Below are positions 56,174-64,000 of a DNA stretch of 64,000 bases, in pieces. The stretch lies in contig NZ_JABEPQ010000001.1 in NCBI RefSeq assembly GCF_013041615.1, positions 1,604,976-1,668,975 of the forward strand. The letters are read 5' to 3'. Made by a program: the position numbers and the translations under genes. The stretch's first letter is position 1; each line of letters begins with the position of its first letter. The stretch is from Knoellia koreensis. GTDB lineage: Bacteria; Actinomycetota; Actinomycetes; Actinomycetales; Dermatophilaceae. The notes beneath the pieces are model-generated. The model was not told the origin of the DNA. It made no database searches and was given only the letters and a program-made list of their open reading frames with translations.

Positions 56174-57856
56174 TCAGCGGGCTCGGGCGACCCGGCCCTC
56201 GTCCCAGACCGGCTCGTCCGACTCGTAGACCGAGCCGTCGGCACCGAACACGACGAAGCGGTCGAAACCACGGGCGAACCACCGGTCGTGCGTGACCGCG
56301 AGGACCGTGCCCTCGAAGGCCGCCAGCCCCTCCTCCAACGCCTCCGCCGAGTGCAGGTCGAGGTTGTCGGTCGGCTCGTCCAGCAGCAGGCAGGTGGCGC
56401 CCGACAGCTCGAGCAGCAGGATCTGGAAGCGCGCCTGCTGCCCACCGGACAGCGAGTCGAAGGTCTGCTCCGACGCCCGCGCCAGGCCGTACCGGTCGAG
56501 TACCTTCGCGGCCTGCTCACGCGGCATACCCGCCCGGTGTTCGTCCCCACGATGGAGGATCTCGAGCAGCGTCCGGCGCGCGAGCGCGGGTTGCTCGTGG
56601 GTCTGGGCGAACCATCCCGGCCGCACGCGCGCGCCCAGCCGCAGCCGCCCCGTGTGCGCGACTGGCGTCGGCACGACGTCGCCGACTGGCCGGTGCTCGG
56701 CGTCGGGGTCGGACCCGCCGGCCGCCACCAGCCTCAGGAAGTGCGACTTCCCCGACCCGTTGGACCCGAGCACCGCGACGCGCTCGCCGTACCAGACCTC
56801 GAGGTCGAACGGCTTCATCAGGCCGGTCAGCTCCAGACCCTCGGCGATGACCGCGCGCTTGGCCGTGCGACCACCGGTAAGACGCATACGGACGTTCTGC
56901 CGCAAGGGAACTGCTTCGGGTGGACCGGCCGCCTCGAACTTCGCGAGGCGGGTCTGCGCGGCACGGTAACGACTCGCCATCCCGTCGTTGTACTCGGACT
57001 TCACACGCAGGGTCTGCACGAGAGTCTTGAGCTTCGCGTGCTCCTCGTCCCAGCGGCGGCGCAGCTCCTCGAGGTTGTCGTTCCGGTCCTCGCGCGCCTG
57101 GTGGTAGGTGGCGAACCGTCCCGCGTGCACCCACAGCGTCGACCCCGCGGCACCGGGCTCGAGGGTCGCGATCCGGGTGGCCACCCGGTCGAGCAGCTCG
57201 CGGTCGTGGCTGACGAACAGCACCGTCTTGGGCGACGCGACGAGCTGGTCCTCGAGCCAGCGCTTGGCCGGGACGTCCAGGTAGTTGTCCGGCTCGTCGA
57301 GCAGCAGCACCTCATCCGGCCCGCGCAGCAGCGCCTCGAGCACGACCCGCTTCTGCTCCCCACCCGACAGCGTCGTGACCTTGCGCCACTGGGCCTGCTC
57401 GAACGGCATGCCGAGCGCCGCGACCGTGCAGACGTCCCACAGCGTCTCGTACTCGTACCCGCCGACGTCCGCCCAGTCGACGAGCGCCTGGGCGTAGGCC
57501 AGCTGGTCGGCCTCGCTGTCGCGCTCCATCATGAGCAGCTCGGTGCGCTCGATCTCCGCGGCCGCCAGGCGCACCGGCTCGGGCGCGACCGACACCAGCA
57601 GGTCGCGCACGGTCGAGTCGTCACGCACCGACCCGATGAACTGGCGCATCACCCCCAGGCCGCCCGAGCGCGTCACCGCTCCGTCGTGGGCGGCGAGGTC
57701 ACCGGCGATGATCCGCCCAAGGGTCGTCTTGCCGGTGCCGTTGGGGCCGATGAGCGCCACCTTGGTGCCCTCACCGACCCGCAGGGACACCTCGTCGAGC
57801 AGCGGCCTGCCGTCGGGCAGGACGAAGCTGACGGAGTTGACGTCGAGATGGCCCAC
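56174..57856 (-). CDS. ABC-F family ATP-binding protein
   Basis: 560 aa from GTG 57856 with ggagg upstream. Two ABC domains without membrane helices: Walker A GPNGTGKTTLGR and GSNGSGKSHFLR; signatures LSGGEQKRVVLEALL and LSGGQQARFQILLL; Walker B VLLLDEPDNYLD and LLLDEPTDNLD. The linker (about 235-310) is the ribosome-probing arm. ABC-F proteins act on ribosomes; some protect against antibiotics, but no such role can be assigned. The second Walker A has Ser-His after Lys rather than Thr/Ser-Thr. Confidence 0.9.
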   Translation of the reverse strand: MGHLDVNSVSFVLPDGRPLLDEVSLRVGEGTKVALIGPNGTGKTTLGRIIAGDLAAHDGAVTRSGGLGVMRQFIGSVRDDSTVRDLLVSVAPEPVRLAAAEIERTELLMMERDSEADQLAYAQALVDWADVGGYEYETLWDVCTVAALGMPFEQAQWRKVTTLSGGEQKRVVLEALLRGPDEVLLLDEPDNYLDVPAKRWLEDQLVASPKTVLFVSHDRELLDRVATRIATLEPGAAGSTLWVHAGRFATYHQAREDRNDNLEELRRRWDEEHAKLKTLVQTLRVKSEYNDGMASRYRAAQTRLAKFEAAGPPEAVPLRQNVRMRLTGGRTAKRAVIAEGLELTGLMKPFDLEVWYGERVAVLGSNGSGKSHFLRLVAAGGSDPDAEHRPVGDVVPTPVAHTGRLRLGARVRPGWFAQTHEQPALARRTLLEILHRGDEHRAGMPREQAAKVLDRYGLARASEQTFDSLSGGQQARFQILLLELSGATCLLLDEPTDNLDLHSAEALEEGLAAFEGTVLAVTHDRWFARGFDRFVVFGADGSVYESDEPVWDEGRVARAR

Positions 57857-58030
57857 GAGGGTCCATCCTCCGGTATGCCGCGTGGTCGCGTCACCCGATT
57901 TGCTCGCCTTCACTTTGGGCCACGCGTCAGGGCCGCGTGCGTAAACAGTTCACCAAGTCCCGGACGTGGGCGGCAACGGTTGCCCATCATGGAGGAAGCC
58001 CAATCCCCTGTGCCGCCAAGGAAACCAGCC

Positions 58031-58921
58031 GTGTCCACGATCTCCCTCCGCCCGTCAGCCCTCGGTAGGTTCGTCGCCGTGGTGCTCCTGTTCGCCGCGA
58101 CCGTCGTCGCCCTGCCCGGGGTGGCCCGCGCGGCCGGGTCGTCCGGCAACGGCTCGACCGACCGCGCCATGTGGGTGTGGGACACGACCGACCCGGGGGC
58201 GATCGTCGACCTCGCCGTCGCGACCGGCATCACCCGGCTGTATGCCGCCGTGCCCCCGAACGTGGGGACGAGCCCCCAGCTCGGCGACCTCACCGAGCTG
58301 GTCCGGCAGGCCACCGCGGCCGGCATCCGCGTCGACGCCCTCGGCGGCGACCCCGGCTGGGTCGACAACCCGACCTGGGTCGTCACCAACTGGCTGCGCC
58401 CCGCCCTGGCCACCGGGCTCTTCACCGGAGTCCACGTGGACATCGAGCCCTACTCGACCAAAGCCTGGAGCACCAAGCGGGCCACCGTCGTCAAGCGCTG
58501 GCTGACCACGATGGACACCCTTCGAGCGAACACCGGCGGTGCACCGCTCGAGGCGGACATCCCGTTCTGGCTCGACCAGGTGCCCGCCAACGGGTCCACG
58601 CTCGACCGCGAGCTCATGCGTCGCACCGACGGCGTGGCCGTGATGGCCTACCGCAACACCGCCGACGGACCCGACGGCACGATCGCCTTGTCCGCCAAGG
58701 TGATCCGCGCGGGCGAGGACCTCGGGGTTCCGGTTCGCATCGGCCAGGAGGCGACCTACCTCGGAGATGCCCCGACCGAGACCAAGCAGACCTTCTACGG
58801 CCACACCCGCAGCGCGATGGAGGTCCAGCTGTCGCTTGTGGCCGACGCCTATGCGGGCTCGCCGGCGTTCGCCGGCTTCGCGATCCACGACGCAGCGGGG
58901 TATGCCGCCATGACGCCGTGA
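58031..58921 (+). CDS. secreted glycoside-hydrolase-like protein of unknown specificity
   Basis: 296 aa from GTG 58031, supported by aagga upstream and by the signal peptide that follows at once (FVAVVLLFAATVVALPGVARA, residues 12-32); ATG 57989 would put 14 residues before it. MWVWDTTDPGAIVDLAVATGITRLY, LTGVHVDIEPYSTKAW-like acid patch (VHVDIEPY near residue 137) and ADIPFWLDQVP, VAVMAYRNTADGPDG follow TIM-barrel glycosidase spacing, as in GH18-like proteins, with D-x-E as candidate catalytic pair. No clear family assignment. Confidence 0.6.
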   Translation: MSTISLRPSALGRFVAVVLLFAATVVALPGVARAAGSSGNGSTDRAMWVWDTTDPGAIVDLAVATGITRLYAAVPPNVGTSPQLGDLTELVRQATAAGIRVDALGGDPGWVDNPTWVVTNWLRPALATGLFTGVHVDIEPYSTKAWSTKRATVVKRWLTTMDTLRANTGGAPLEADIPFWLDQVPANGSTLDRELMRRTDGVAVMAYRNTADGPDGTIALSAKVIRAGEDLGVPVRIGQEATYLGDAPTETKQTFYGHTRSAMEVQLSLVADAYAGSPAFAGFAIHDAAGYAAMTP

Positions 58922-58940
58922 GTGCGCGGGGTCGCCGCGG

Positions 58941-59786
58941 TCAGTCGAGCGTCCGCACGGCCCGCGCCTCCTCGGCGCGCGCCGCCAGCTCGGTGTCGGC
59001 CGGGTAGACGACCTCCTCGAGCGAGAGGCCGTGCGGCGGCATGACGACCACGCCCGGGTCGCGTACGCCGGCCCGCAGCACCTCCGCCGGCCACTGCACT
59101 GGTTTGCGCCCCTCCCCCACGGGCACGACGGCACCCACCAGCGAGCGCACCATCGAGTGGCAGAACGCGTCCGCGACCACGGTCGCCTCGAGCAGCCCGT
59201 CGCCGCGGCGGGTCCACGAGTACTCGAGCAGTGTGCGCACCGTCGTGGCCCCCTCGCGACGCTTGCAGAAGGCGGCGAAGTCGGCGAGGCCGACCAGCGA
59301 CCGCGCACCAGCGTCCATCGCGGTGACGTCGAGCGGCCGCTTGACCACCACGATCTCGTTGCGACGCAACGGGTCCAGCGTCTCCAGCCGGTCCGACACG
59401 AGGTAGCGGTAGCGCCGCCGCAGCGCGGAGAACCGGGCGTCGAAACCCTCGGGAGCCTCCGTCACCGCGTGCACGACGATGTCCCCGGGCAGGATGCCGC
59501 GCAGCCGGGTCAAGGCGGCTTCCTCGGGCAGTCGGTCGGACCGACCCACCACGGCGGCCCACGCGGCGGGGTCCACGTCGGCGTGGGCCACCTGCCCCCG
59601 CGCGTGCACCCCCGCATCCGTGCGCCCGGCGACCGTCAGCCGCACCGGGCTCTGCACCCGCAGCAGCGTCGTCAGCGCCGCCGACAGCTCGCCCTCGACC
59701 GTCCGCCGCCCGGGCTGGGCCGCCCACCCGGAGAAGTCAGTGCCGTCGTAGGCCAGGTCGAGCCGGAGGCGCAGCGACTCGTCCAT
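58941..59786 (-). CDS. truA: tRNA pseudouridine(38-40) synthase TruA
   Basis: 281 aa. LDLAYDGTDFSGWAAQPGRRTVEGEL at the N-terminus and the catalytic Asp in VAGRTDAGVHARGQVAH. FSALRRRYRYLV and CHSMVRSLVGAVVPVGEG are conserved. It is normally close to rplQ, here separated by an MFS gene and a small ORF. Confidence 0.95.
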   Translation of the reverse strand: MDESLRLRLDLAYDGTDFSGWAAQPGRRTVEGELSAALTTLLRVQSPVRLTVAGRTDAGVHARGQVAHADVDPAAWAAVVGRSDRLPEEAALTRLRGILPGDIVVHAVTEAPEGFDARFSALRRRYRYLVSDRLETLDPLRRNEIVVVKRPLDVTAMDAGARSLVGLADFAAFCKRREGATTVRTLLEYSWTRRGDGLLEATVVADAFCHSMVRSLVGAVVPVGEGRKPVQWPAEVLRAGVRDPGVVVMPPHGLSLEEVVYPADTELAARAEEARAVRTLD

Positions 59787-59828
59787 CCCACCAGCCTATC
59801 GAGCGGTACCGCCTCCCTCTGCCAGAGT

Positions 59829-61022
59829 GTGGCCGTGGTCAGTGGAGTCCACACCGGACCTGAGGTGTCGCTCGGACGTCGGCGCGCAGCCGTCGCGGCG
59901 ACCTTCGCCGTGCAGGGCCTGCTGTTCATCTCGCTCACCACCCGGCTGCCGCGGTTCCAGGAACGCTGGCACCTGTCCGAGCTCGCGGTCTCCGGGCTGC
60001 TGCTCATGGTGGTGCTGCTGGCAGGCGCCGGATCGGTGCTCGCCGAGGTCGGAGCCCGGCGCCACGGCAGCGCCACGCTGCTGCGGGCGGCGTTGGTGGT
60101 GGCCGGGATCGGGCTCGCGGTGGTGGCCGTGGCACCCGCGCGAGCCGTCTTCGTCGCCGGCCTCGCGGCATACGGCCTGGCGCTCGGCGCCATCGACGCG
60201 GCCACCAACATGCAGGCGGTCGCGCTCGAGCACCGTTACGGCCGCACCATCCTGCCGACCTTCCACGGCGCCTGGACCAGCGGCGGCATCGTGGCCACCC
60301 TGGTCGCCATCGCAGTGAGCGGCATCGGCATCACCGCCGGCCTGCTCCCGTTGGCCGTCCTCGCGCCCCTCGTCGCCCTCACCGCACCGCTCCTCCCCCG
60401 CTCGGCGGACGTCGAGCCGGCCCGCGGCTCGGCCGTGGCCCCACGCATCCCGTGGCGACAGCTGATGCTGCTCGGTGCCGCGATGGTGCTCTTCTACATG
60501 GTCGACACGGCGGCGACGACGTGGGGGCCGGTCTTCCTGCGCTCCGCACACGACGCGCCCACCTGGCTGCTGCCCCTGGCGACGCTGCCCTACCTCGTGG
60601 CCAGCGGCCTGACCCGGCTCGCCGGGGACGCCGCCGTCGACCGTTGGGGCGCGGTGCCCATCCTCAGGGCCGGTGCCCTGGTGGCGGCCGCGGCGCTGGC
60701 GGTCATCGTGTTCTCGCCGTCGTGGCCGGTCGCCGTGGCCGGGTTCACCGTGCTCGGCGCATCGGTGGCCGTCATCGCACCCCTGTCGTTCTCGGCGGCG
60801 GCAGCAGTCGCCGGGGACGGGGTCGACGAGGCCGACCGACGCGCCCGCGTCGACGCGGTCATCGCCCGGTTCAACCAGTTCAACTACGTCGGCGGCCTGC
60901 TCGGGGCCGTCCTCACCGGCGCGGTCGGCTCGGGGTCGCTGCGGGTCGGGTTCGCGGTGCCGATGGTGCTCGTGCTCGCGATCATCCCGCTGGCCGGGGC
61001 CTTCCGCAGCGTCCGCGGCTGA
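59829..61022 (+). CDS. MFS transporter (YbjJ/FucP-like)
   Basis: 397 aa from GTG 59829 (GTG 59835 also possible). About 12 membrane helices; AAVAATFAVQGLLFISLTTRLPRFQERWHLSELAVSGLLL at the start and GALDAATN-like AIDAATNMQAVALEHRYGRTILPTFHGAWTSGG in the first half are typical of the YbjJ/MFS_1 group. Substrate unknown. It lies head to head with truA (42 bp between starts). Confidence 0.85.
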   Translation: MAVVSGVHTGPEVSLGRRRAAVAATFAVQGLLFISLTTRLPRFQERWHLSELAVSGLLLMVVLLAGAGSVLAEVGARRHGSATLLRAALVVAGIGLAVVAVAPARAVFVAGLAAYGLALGAIDAATNMQAVALEHRYGRTILPTFHGAWTSGGIVATLVAIAVSGIGITAGLLPLAVLAPLVALTAPLLPRSADVEPARGSAVAPRIPWRQLMLLGAAMVLFYMVDTAATTWGPVFLRSAHDAPTWLLPLATLPYLVASGLTRLAGDAAVDRWGAVPILRAGALVAAAALAVIVFSPSWPVAVAGFTVLGASVAVIAPLSFSAAAAVAGDGVDEADRRARVDAVIARFNQFNYVGGLLGAVLTGAVGSGSLRVGFAVPMVLVLAIIPLAGAFRSVRG

Positions 61023-61029
61023 GGCGCCC

Positions 61030-61233
61030 TCAGTCGCCGATCTCGAGCTGGTTGCCGTCCGCGTCCGTCGCCTCGGTGGCTTGGTCCTGCTCGTTGTCGA
61101 GGTCGACCAGCCGGGCCGTCCCGGTCTCCTGCGGCTCCTCGATCACCTCGGTGTCGGTGTTGTCGACGTCCGCGGCCTCGGCCTTCTTCTCGGCCTCCTG
61201 GAACGCCTCCGACCCGCGCGGGTTCTCGCTCAT
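61030..61233 (-). CDS. small acidic hypothetical protein
   Basis: 67 aa, strongly acidic (Asp/Glu-rich: AEAADVDNTDTEVIEEPQE; QDQATEATDADG), no hydrophobic core, likely disordered. ggtggcga lies before the ATG. No homologue recognised. It ends 8 bp from the MFS stop and lies 110 bp upstream of the rplQ terminator on the same strand. Confidence 0.6.
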   Translation of the reverse strand: MSENPRGSEAFQEAEKKAEAADVDNTDTEVIEEPQETGTARLVDLDNEQDQATEATDADGNQLEIGD

Positions 61234-61342
61234 CTCGCCACCTCCAGATGCAGTGCGACCGACAAGCGTGCGGTCGCCGTGCGTTCCACGCTAGCCGTGC
61301 CGGCGGCGACCCGCATGCGGTCGCGAGCCCGCGGCATACGCG

Positions 61343-61380
61343 AACGGGCCGCCCACCGTTGCACAGGTGGGCGGCCCGTT
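61343..61380 (-). terminator. terminator of the rpsD-rpoA-rplQ operon
   Basis: aacgggccgcccacc (61343-61357) and ggtgggcggcccgtt (61366-61380) form a perfect 15-bp stem with an 8-nt loop, 18 bp downstream of the rplQ stop. Confidence 0.85.
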
Positions 61381-61397
61381 CCGGGTGCTGCGTGGCG

Positions 61398-62111
61398 TCA
61401 GGCGCCGGCCTTGGTGAAGCCAGCGGCCTCGGCGTCCTCGGCGGACTTGAACCAGAACTCGGCAATGGTCTGGTCGTACCACTGGCCGTCGGGCTCGTGG
61501 TACTTGCCCGAGTCGCCGTTGCCCTTGACCGTGTACTCGGCGTCGGGCGAGGAACCGTCCTCGTTCGCGACGACGGCACCGGCCGGGACCTCCTTGGCCG
61601 AAGCCTCGGTGGTGTCGGCGTCGACGAGCGTCGCGGCCTCGGTGGCCTCCGACTCCTTGGCCTCGTCGGCCTTCTTGGCGTCCTTCTTCTCGGCGTCCTT
61701 GGCAGCGCGCTTCGTGGCGGCCTCCGCCTCCTTGACCGTCGCCTTCTTGGCCAGCGGCTCGCGGACGAGCTCGATCACGGCCATGGGGGCGTTGTCACCC
61801 TTGCGGGCGCCGATCTTGGTGATGCGGGTGTAGCCACCCGGACGCTCGGCCATGTCGGGCGCGATCTCGGTGAAGAGGCGGTGCACGACACCCTTGTCCG
61901 AGATGACCGACAGGACCCGGCGACGGGCGTGCAGGTCACCGCGCTTGGCGAAGGTGATGAGCCGCTCGGCCAGCGGGCGCAGCCGCTTGGCCTTGGCCTC
62001 GGTCGTGGTGATCGAGTCGTGCTCGAACAGCGAGGTGGCCAGGTTGGCCAGGATCAGCCGCTCGTGCGCCGGACCGCCGCCGAGACGGGGACCCTTGGTG
62101 GGGGTAGGCAT
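61398..62111 (-). CDS. rplQ: 50S ribosomal protein L17 with extended C-terminus
   Basis: 237 aa, about twice the usual 115-130. Residues 1-118 are L17 ([58 protein letters not shown]). Residues 120-185 are a charged Ala/Lys/Glu-rich linker, and 190-237 form a small domain ([17 protein letters not shown] then [18 protein letters not shown]) seen in actinobacterial L17 and other secreted or ribosome-linked proteins. Function of the extra domain unknown. Confidence 0.94.
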   Translation of the reverse strand: MPTPTKGPRLGGGPAHERLILANLATSLFEHDSITTTEAKAKRLRPLAERLITFAKRGDLHARRRVLSVISDKGVVHRLFTEIAPDMAERPGGYTRITKIGARKGDNAPMAVIELVREPLAKKATVKEAEAATKRAAKDAEKKDAKKADEAKESEATEAATLVDADTTEASAKEVPAGAVVANEDGSSPDAEYTVKGNGDSGKYHEPDGQWYDQTIAEFWFKSAEDAEAAGFTKAGA

Positions 62112-62137
62112 TTCGTAGTTCTCCTTGGTGTGCGACC

Positions 62138-62172
62138 CGCTGTCGGACCCGACCGGGTCGGGTCCGACAGCG
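62138..62172 (-). terminator. hairpin between rpoA and rplQ
   Basis: cgctgtcggacccga (62138-62152) and tcgggtccgacagcg (62158-62172) pair perfectly over 15 bp with a 5-nt loop, inside a co-directional ribosomal operon. It probably acts as an attenuator or mRNA stabiliser rather than a full stop. Confidence 0.68.
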
Positions 62173-62188
62173 CGTCAACGGCGGTTGG

Positions 62189-63223
62189 TCAGAGCTGCTC
62201 GTCCTCGGCCAGCGAACGGCCATCGGCGTCGAAGTCGTCGTCGTAGTCGCCGTAGTTGTCGGCGATGGCGGACGGGTCGAACCCGGGCGGGCTGTCCTTG
62301 AGCGCCAGGCCCATGCCGGCCAGCTTGGCCTTGACCTCGTCGATCGACTTCGCACCGAAGTTGCGGATGTCGAGCAGGTCGGCCTCGCTGCGTCCCACGA
62401 GCTCACCCACGGTGTGGATGCCCTCGCGCTTGAGGCAGTTGTAGGACCGGACGGTCAGGTCGAGGTCCTCGATCGGCAGGGCCAGGTCGGCGGCCAGGGC
62501 GGCGTCGGTCGGCGACGGGCCCATGTCGATGCCCTCGGCCTCGACGTTGAGCTCGCGGGCCAGGCCGAACAGCTCGACCAGGGTCTTGCCGGCGGAGGCC
62601 ATGGCGTCACGCGGCGCCATCGAGTTCTTGGTCTCGACGTCGACGATGAGCTTGTCGAAGTCGGTGCGCTGCTCGACACGGGTCGCCTCGACCTTGTAGG
62701 TCACGGCCAGCACCGGCGAGTAGATCGAGTCGACCGGGATGCGGCCGATCTCCTGGTCACCGGACTTGTTCTGGTTGGCGGAGACGTAGCCGCGACCGCG
62801 CTCGACGGTCAGCTCCATCTCGATCTTGCCCTTGCCGTTGAGCGTGGCGATGTGCAGGTCGGGGTTGTGGATCTCGACCCCGGCCGGCGGCGCGATGTCG
62901 GCCGCGGTGACCGCGCCCGCACCCTGCTTGCGCAGGTACATCACGACCGGCTCGTCGTGCTCGGAGGAGACGACCAGGCCCTTGATGTTGAGGATGATCT
63001 CGGTGACGTCCTCCTTGACCCCGGGGATCGTGGAGAACTCGTGCAGCACACCGTCGATGCGGATGCTGGTGACCGACGCACCGGGGATGCTCGAGAGCAG
63101 GGTGCGGCGAAGCGAGTTGCCGAGCGTGTAGCCGAAGCCGGGCTCGAGGGGCTCGATGACGAAGCGGCTGCGGTTGTCCGCAACGACCTCTTCGCTGAGG
63201 GTGGGGCGCTGTGCGATGAGCAC
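62189..63223 (-). CDS. rpoA: DNA-directed RNA polymerase subunit alpha
   Basis: 344 aa. [51 protein letters not shown] is the assembly domain; the C-terminal domain (about 250-325, [48 protein letters not shown]) contacts UP elements and activators. Core transcription enzyme. Confidence 0.97.
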   Translation of the reverse strand: MLIAQRPTLSEEVVADNRSRFVIEPLEPGFGYTLGNSLRRTLLSSIPGASVTSIRIDGVLHEFSTIPGVKEDVTEIILNIKGLVVSSEHDEPVVMYLRKQGAGAVTAADIAPPAGVEIHNPDLHIATLNGKGKIEMELTVERGRGYVSANQNKSGDQEIGRIPVDSIYSPVLAVTYKVEATRVEQRTDFDKLIVDVETKNSMAPRDAMASAGKTLVELFGLARELNVEAEGIDMGPSPTDAALAADLALPIEDLDLTVRSYNCLKREGIHTVGELVGRSEADLLDIRNFGAKSIDEVKAKLAGMGLALKDSPPGFDPSAIADNYGDYDDDFDADGRSLAEDEQL

Positions 63224-63327
63224 GCTGTTCTTCCTTTCCGTCGGCGACCGCTATATGACGCCGATGAATGCGCCGGGTGTCACCCGGCCGGCCGGCCCAC
63301 CTCTGTCCGTGGACCGGACCACACCCG

Positions 63328-63370
63328 GGAGGTATGCCGCGTGCGCAGGGCGCGCACGCGGCATACCTCC
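63328..63370. terminator. perfect 19-bp hairpin between rpsD and rpoA made of an inverted GTATGCCG pair
   Basis: ggaggtatgccgcgtgcgc (63328-63346) and gcgcacgcggcatacctcc (63352-63370) are exact complements with a 5-nt loop. It sits in the 154-bp gap of a co-directional ribosomal operon, 7 bp past the rpsD stop, so it probably acts as attenuator between rpsD and rpoA. Confidence 0.75.
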
Positions 63371-63377
63371 GCGTGGG

Positions 63378-63986
63378 TCAGTTCTTCGAGTAGAGCTCGA
63401 CGATCAGCTGCTCGGTGAGGATCGTGTCGATCTGCTCACGCACGGGCAGCTGGTGGATCATGATCTGCAGCGAGCCCGGGACGACCTGCAGCCAGGCCGG
63501 GGTGGGGCGCTCGCCGAAGGTCTGACGGGCCAGTTCGAAGGGATAGGTCTCCGCAGACTTCTTGCGGACGGTGATGATGTCGTACTGCTCGACGCGGTAC
63601 GACGGGACGTCGACGCGCACGCCGTTGACCTCGAAGTGGCCGTGCGTCACCAGCTGGCGGGCTGCACGACGGGTGCGGGCCAGGCCGGCGCGGTAGACCA
63701 CGTTGTCCAGGCGGGACTCGAGGATCTGCAGGAGGATGTCACCGGTCTTGCCGGAGCGCTTGGAGGCTTCCTCGTAGTAGCCACGGAACTGCTTCTCCAT
63801 GACGCCGTAGGTGAAGCGGGCCTTCTGCTTCTCCTGCAGCTGGGTGAGGTACTCCTTCTCCTGCATCCGGCGACGGCCGTGCTGGCCGGGCGGGAACGGG
63901 CGGAGCTCGAAGTTCTTGTCGCCGCCGACGAGGTCGACCTTGAGACGACGCGACTTCTTGGTGATGGGTCCGGTGTAACGGGCCAT
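63378..63986 (-). CDS. rpsD: 30S ribosomal protein S4
   Basis: 202 aa. MARYTGPITKKSRRLKVDLVGGDKNFE at the start; S4 RNA-binding domain LESRLDNVVYRAGLARTRRAARQLVTHGHFEVNGVRVDVPSYRV. No zinc cysteines, so it is the C-minus form. Primary 16S assembly protein and autogenous regulator. Its promoter region runs off the right edge. Confidence 0.96.
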   Translation of the reverse strand: MARYTGPITKKSRRLKVDLVGGDKNFELRPFPPGQHGRRRMQEKEYLTQLQEKQKARFTYGVMEKQFRGYYEEASKRSGKTGDILLQILESRLDNVVYRAGLARTRRAARQLVTHGHFEVNGVRVDVPSYRVEQYDIITVRKKSAETYPFELARQTFGERPTPAWLQVVPGSLQIMIHQLPVREQIDTILTEQLIVELYSKN

Positions 63987-64000
63987 GGTTCTCTACTCTC

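Overview
The window is a 64 kb piece of a high-GC (about 70 percent) actinobacterial chromosome. Mycothiol genes (mshB, a mycothiol-dependent maleylpyruvate isomerase), a class II fructose bisphosphatase, frequent GTG starts, GTGA/ATGA gene overlaps and gene order shared with Mycobacterium all support this. Intrasporangiaceae or another Micrococcales family is my best guess; that is inference from overall feel, not a computed placement. I see no rRNA, tRNA or CRISPR array.

Layout. 1-1.4 kb: end of a gentisate-type ring-cleavage operon, then DoxX. 1.4-11.3 kb: dapC, a 7Fe ferredoxin, VanW, flavin reductase, mshB, an LpqW-like lipoprotein and typA, the same neighbourhood as M. tuberculosis Rv1165-Rv1178. 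12-18.2 kb: a complete dipeptide/oligopeptide ABC importer operon. 18.3-22.4 kb: pterin dehydratase, VIT-type and CNNM-type membrane proteins, SRPBCC, GNAT and DUF1905 genes. 22.4-24.8 kb: a small accessory islet with VapBC, a 41-aa membrane ORF, an AAC(2')-like acetyltransferase, HigA and a decapitated higB, bordered by copies of the 3' end of ychF. 24.8-40 kb: ychF, a thioesterase, a GNAT-Nudix fusion, a HIT-like protein, rmuC, P450/TetR, ispH, xseAB, DUF4245, glpX, a PfkB kinase, fumarase and carbonic anhydrase; the core genes follow Rv1112-Rv1098c order. 40-42.7 kb: Ohr and a GntR(YtrA)-ABC operon. 42.8-64 kb: glmM, rpsI-rplM, then 13.6 kb of accessory genes (ArsR/MFS, PPOX, YeiH/LysR, a very large frameshifted amylopullulanase, ABC-F, a secreted glycosidase-like protein), then truA, an MFS gene, rplQ, rpoA and rpsD.

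The most unusual signal is not a gene. The 8-mer GTATGCCG (longer form GGTATGCCGCGTGG) occurs about 63 times on the two strands by my hand count, against about 2 expected from composition. It is dense in intergenic DNA, four times forms perfect or near-perfect inverted pairs that make terminator-like hairpins, and inside genes it is written with otherwise rare codons (Tyr TAT, Ala GCA). Density near 1 per kb, both orientations, and inverted pairs at gene ends are what DNA uptake sequences look like in Neisseria and Pasteurellaceae; I propose it as a DUS-like or chromosome-organising repeat.

Other notable items are short start-codon-duplicating leader ORFs in front of three genes, a 91-nt hairpin between convergent genes, 13-bp iterons upstream of an ArsR-type regulator, clear palindromic operators at the LysR/YeiH, TetR and amylopullulanase promoters, and intercistronic hairpins in the ribosomal operon.
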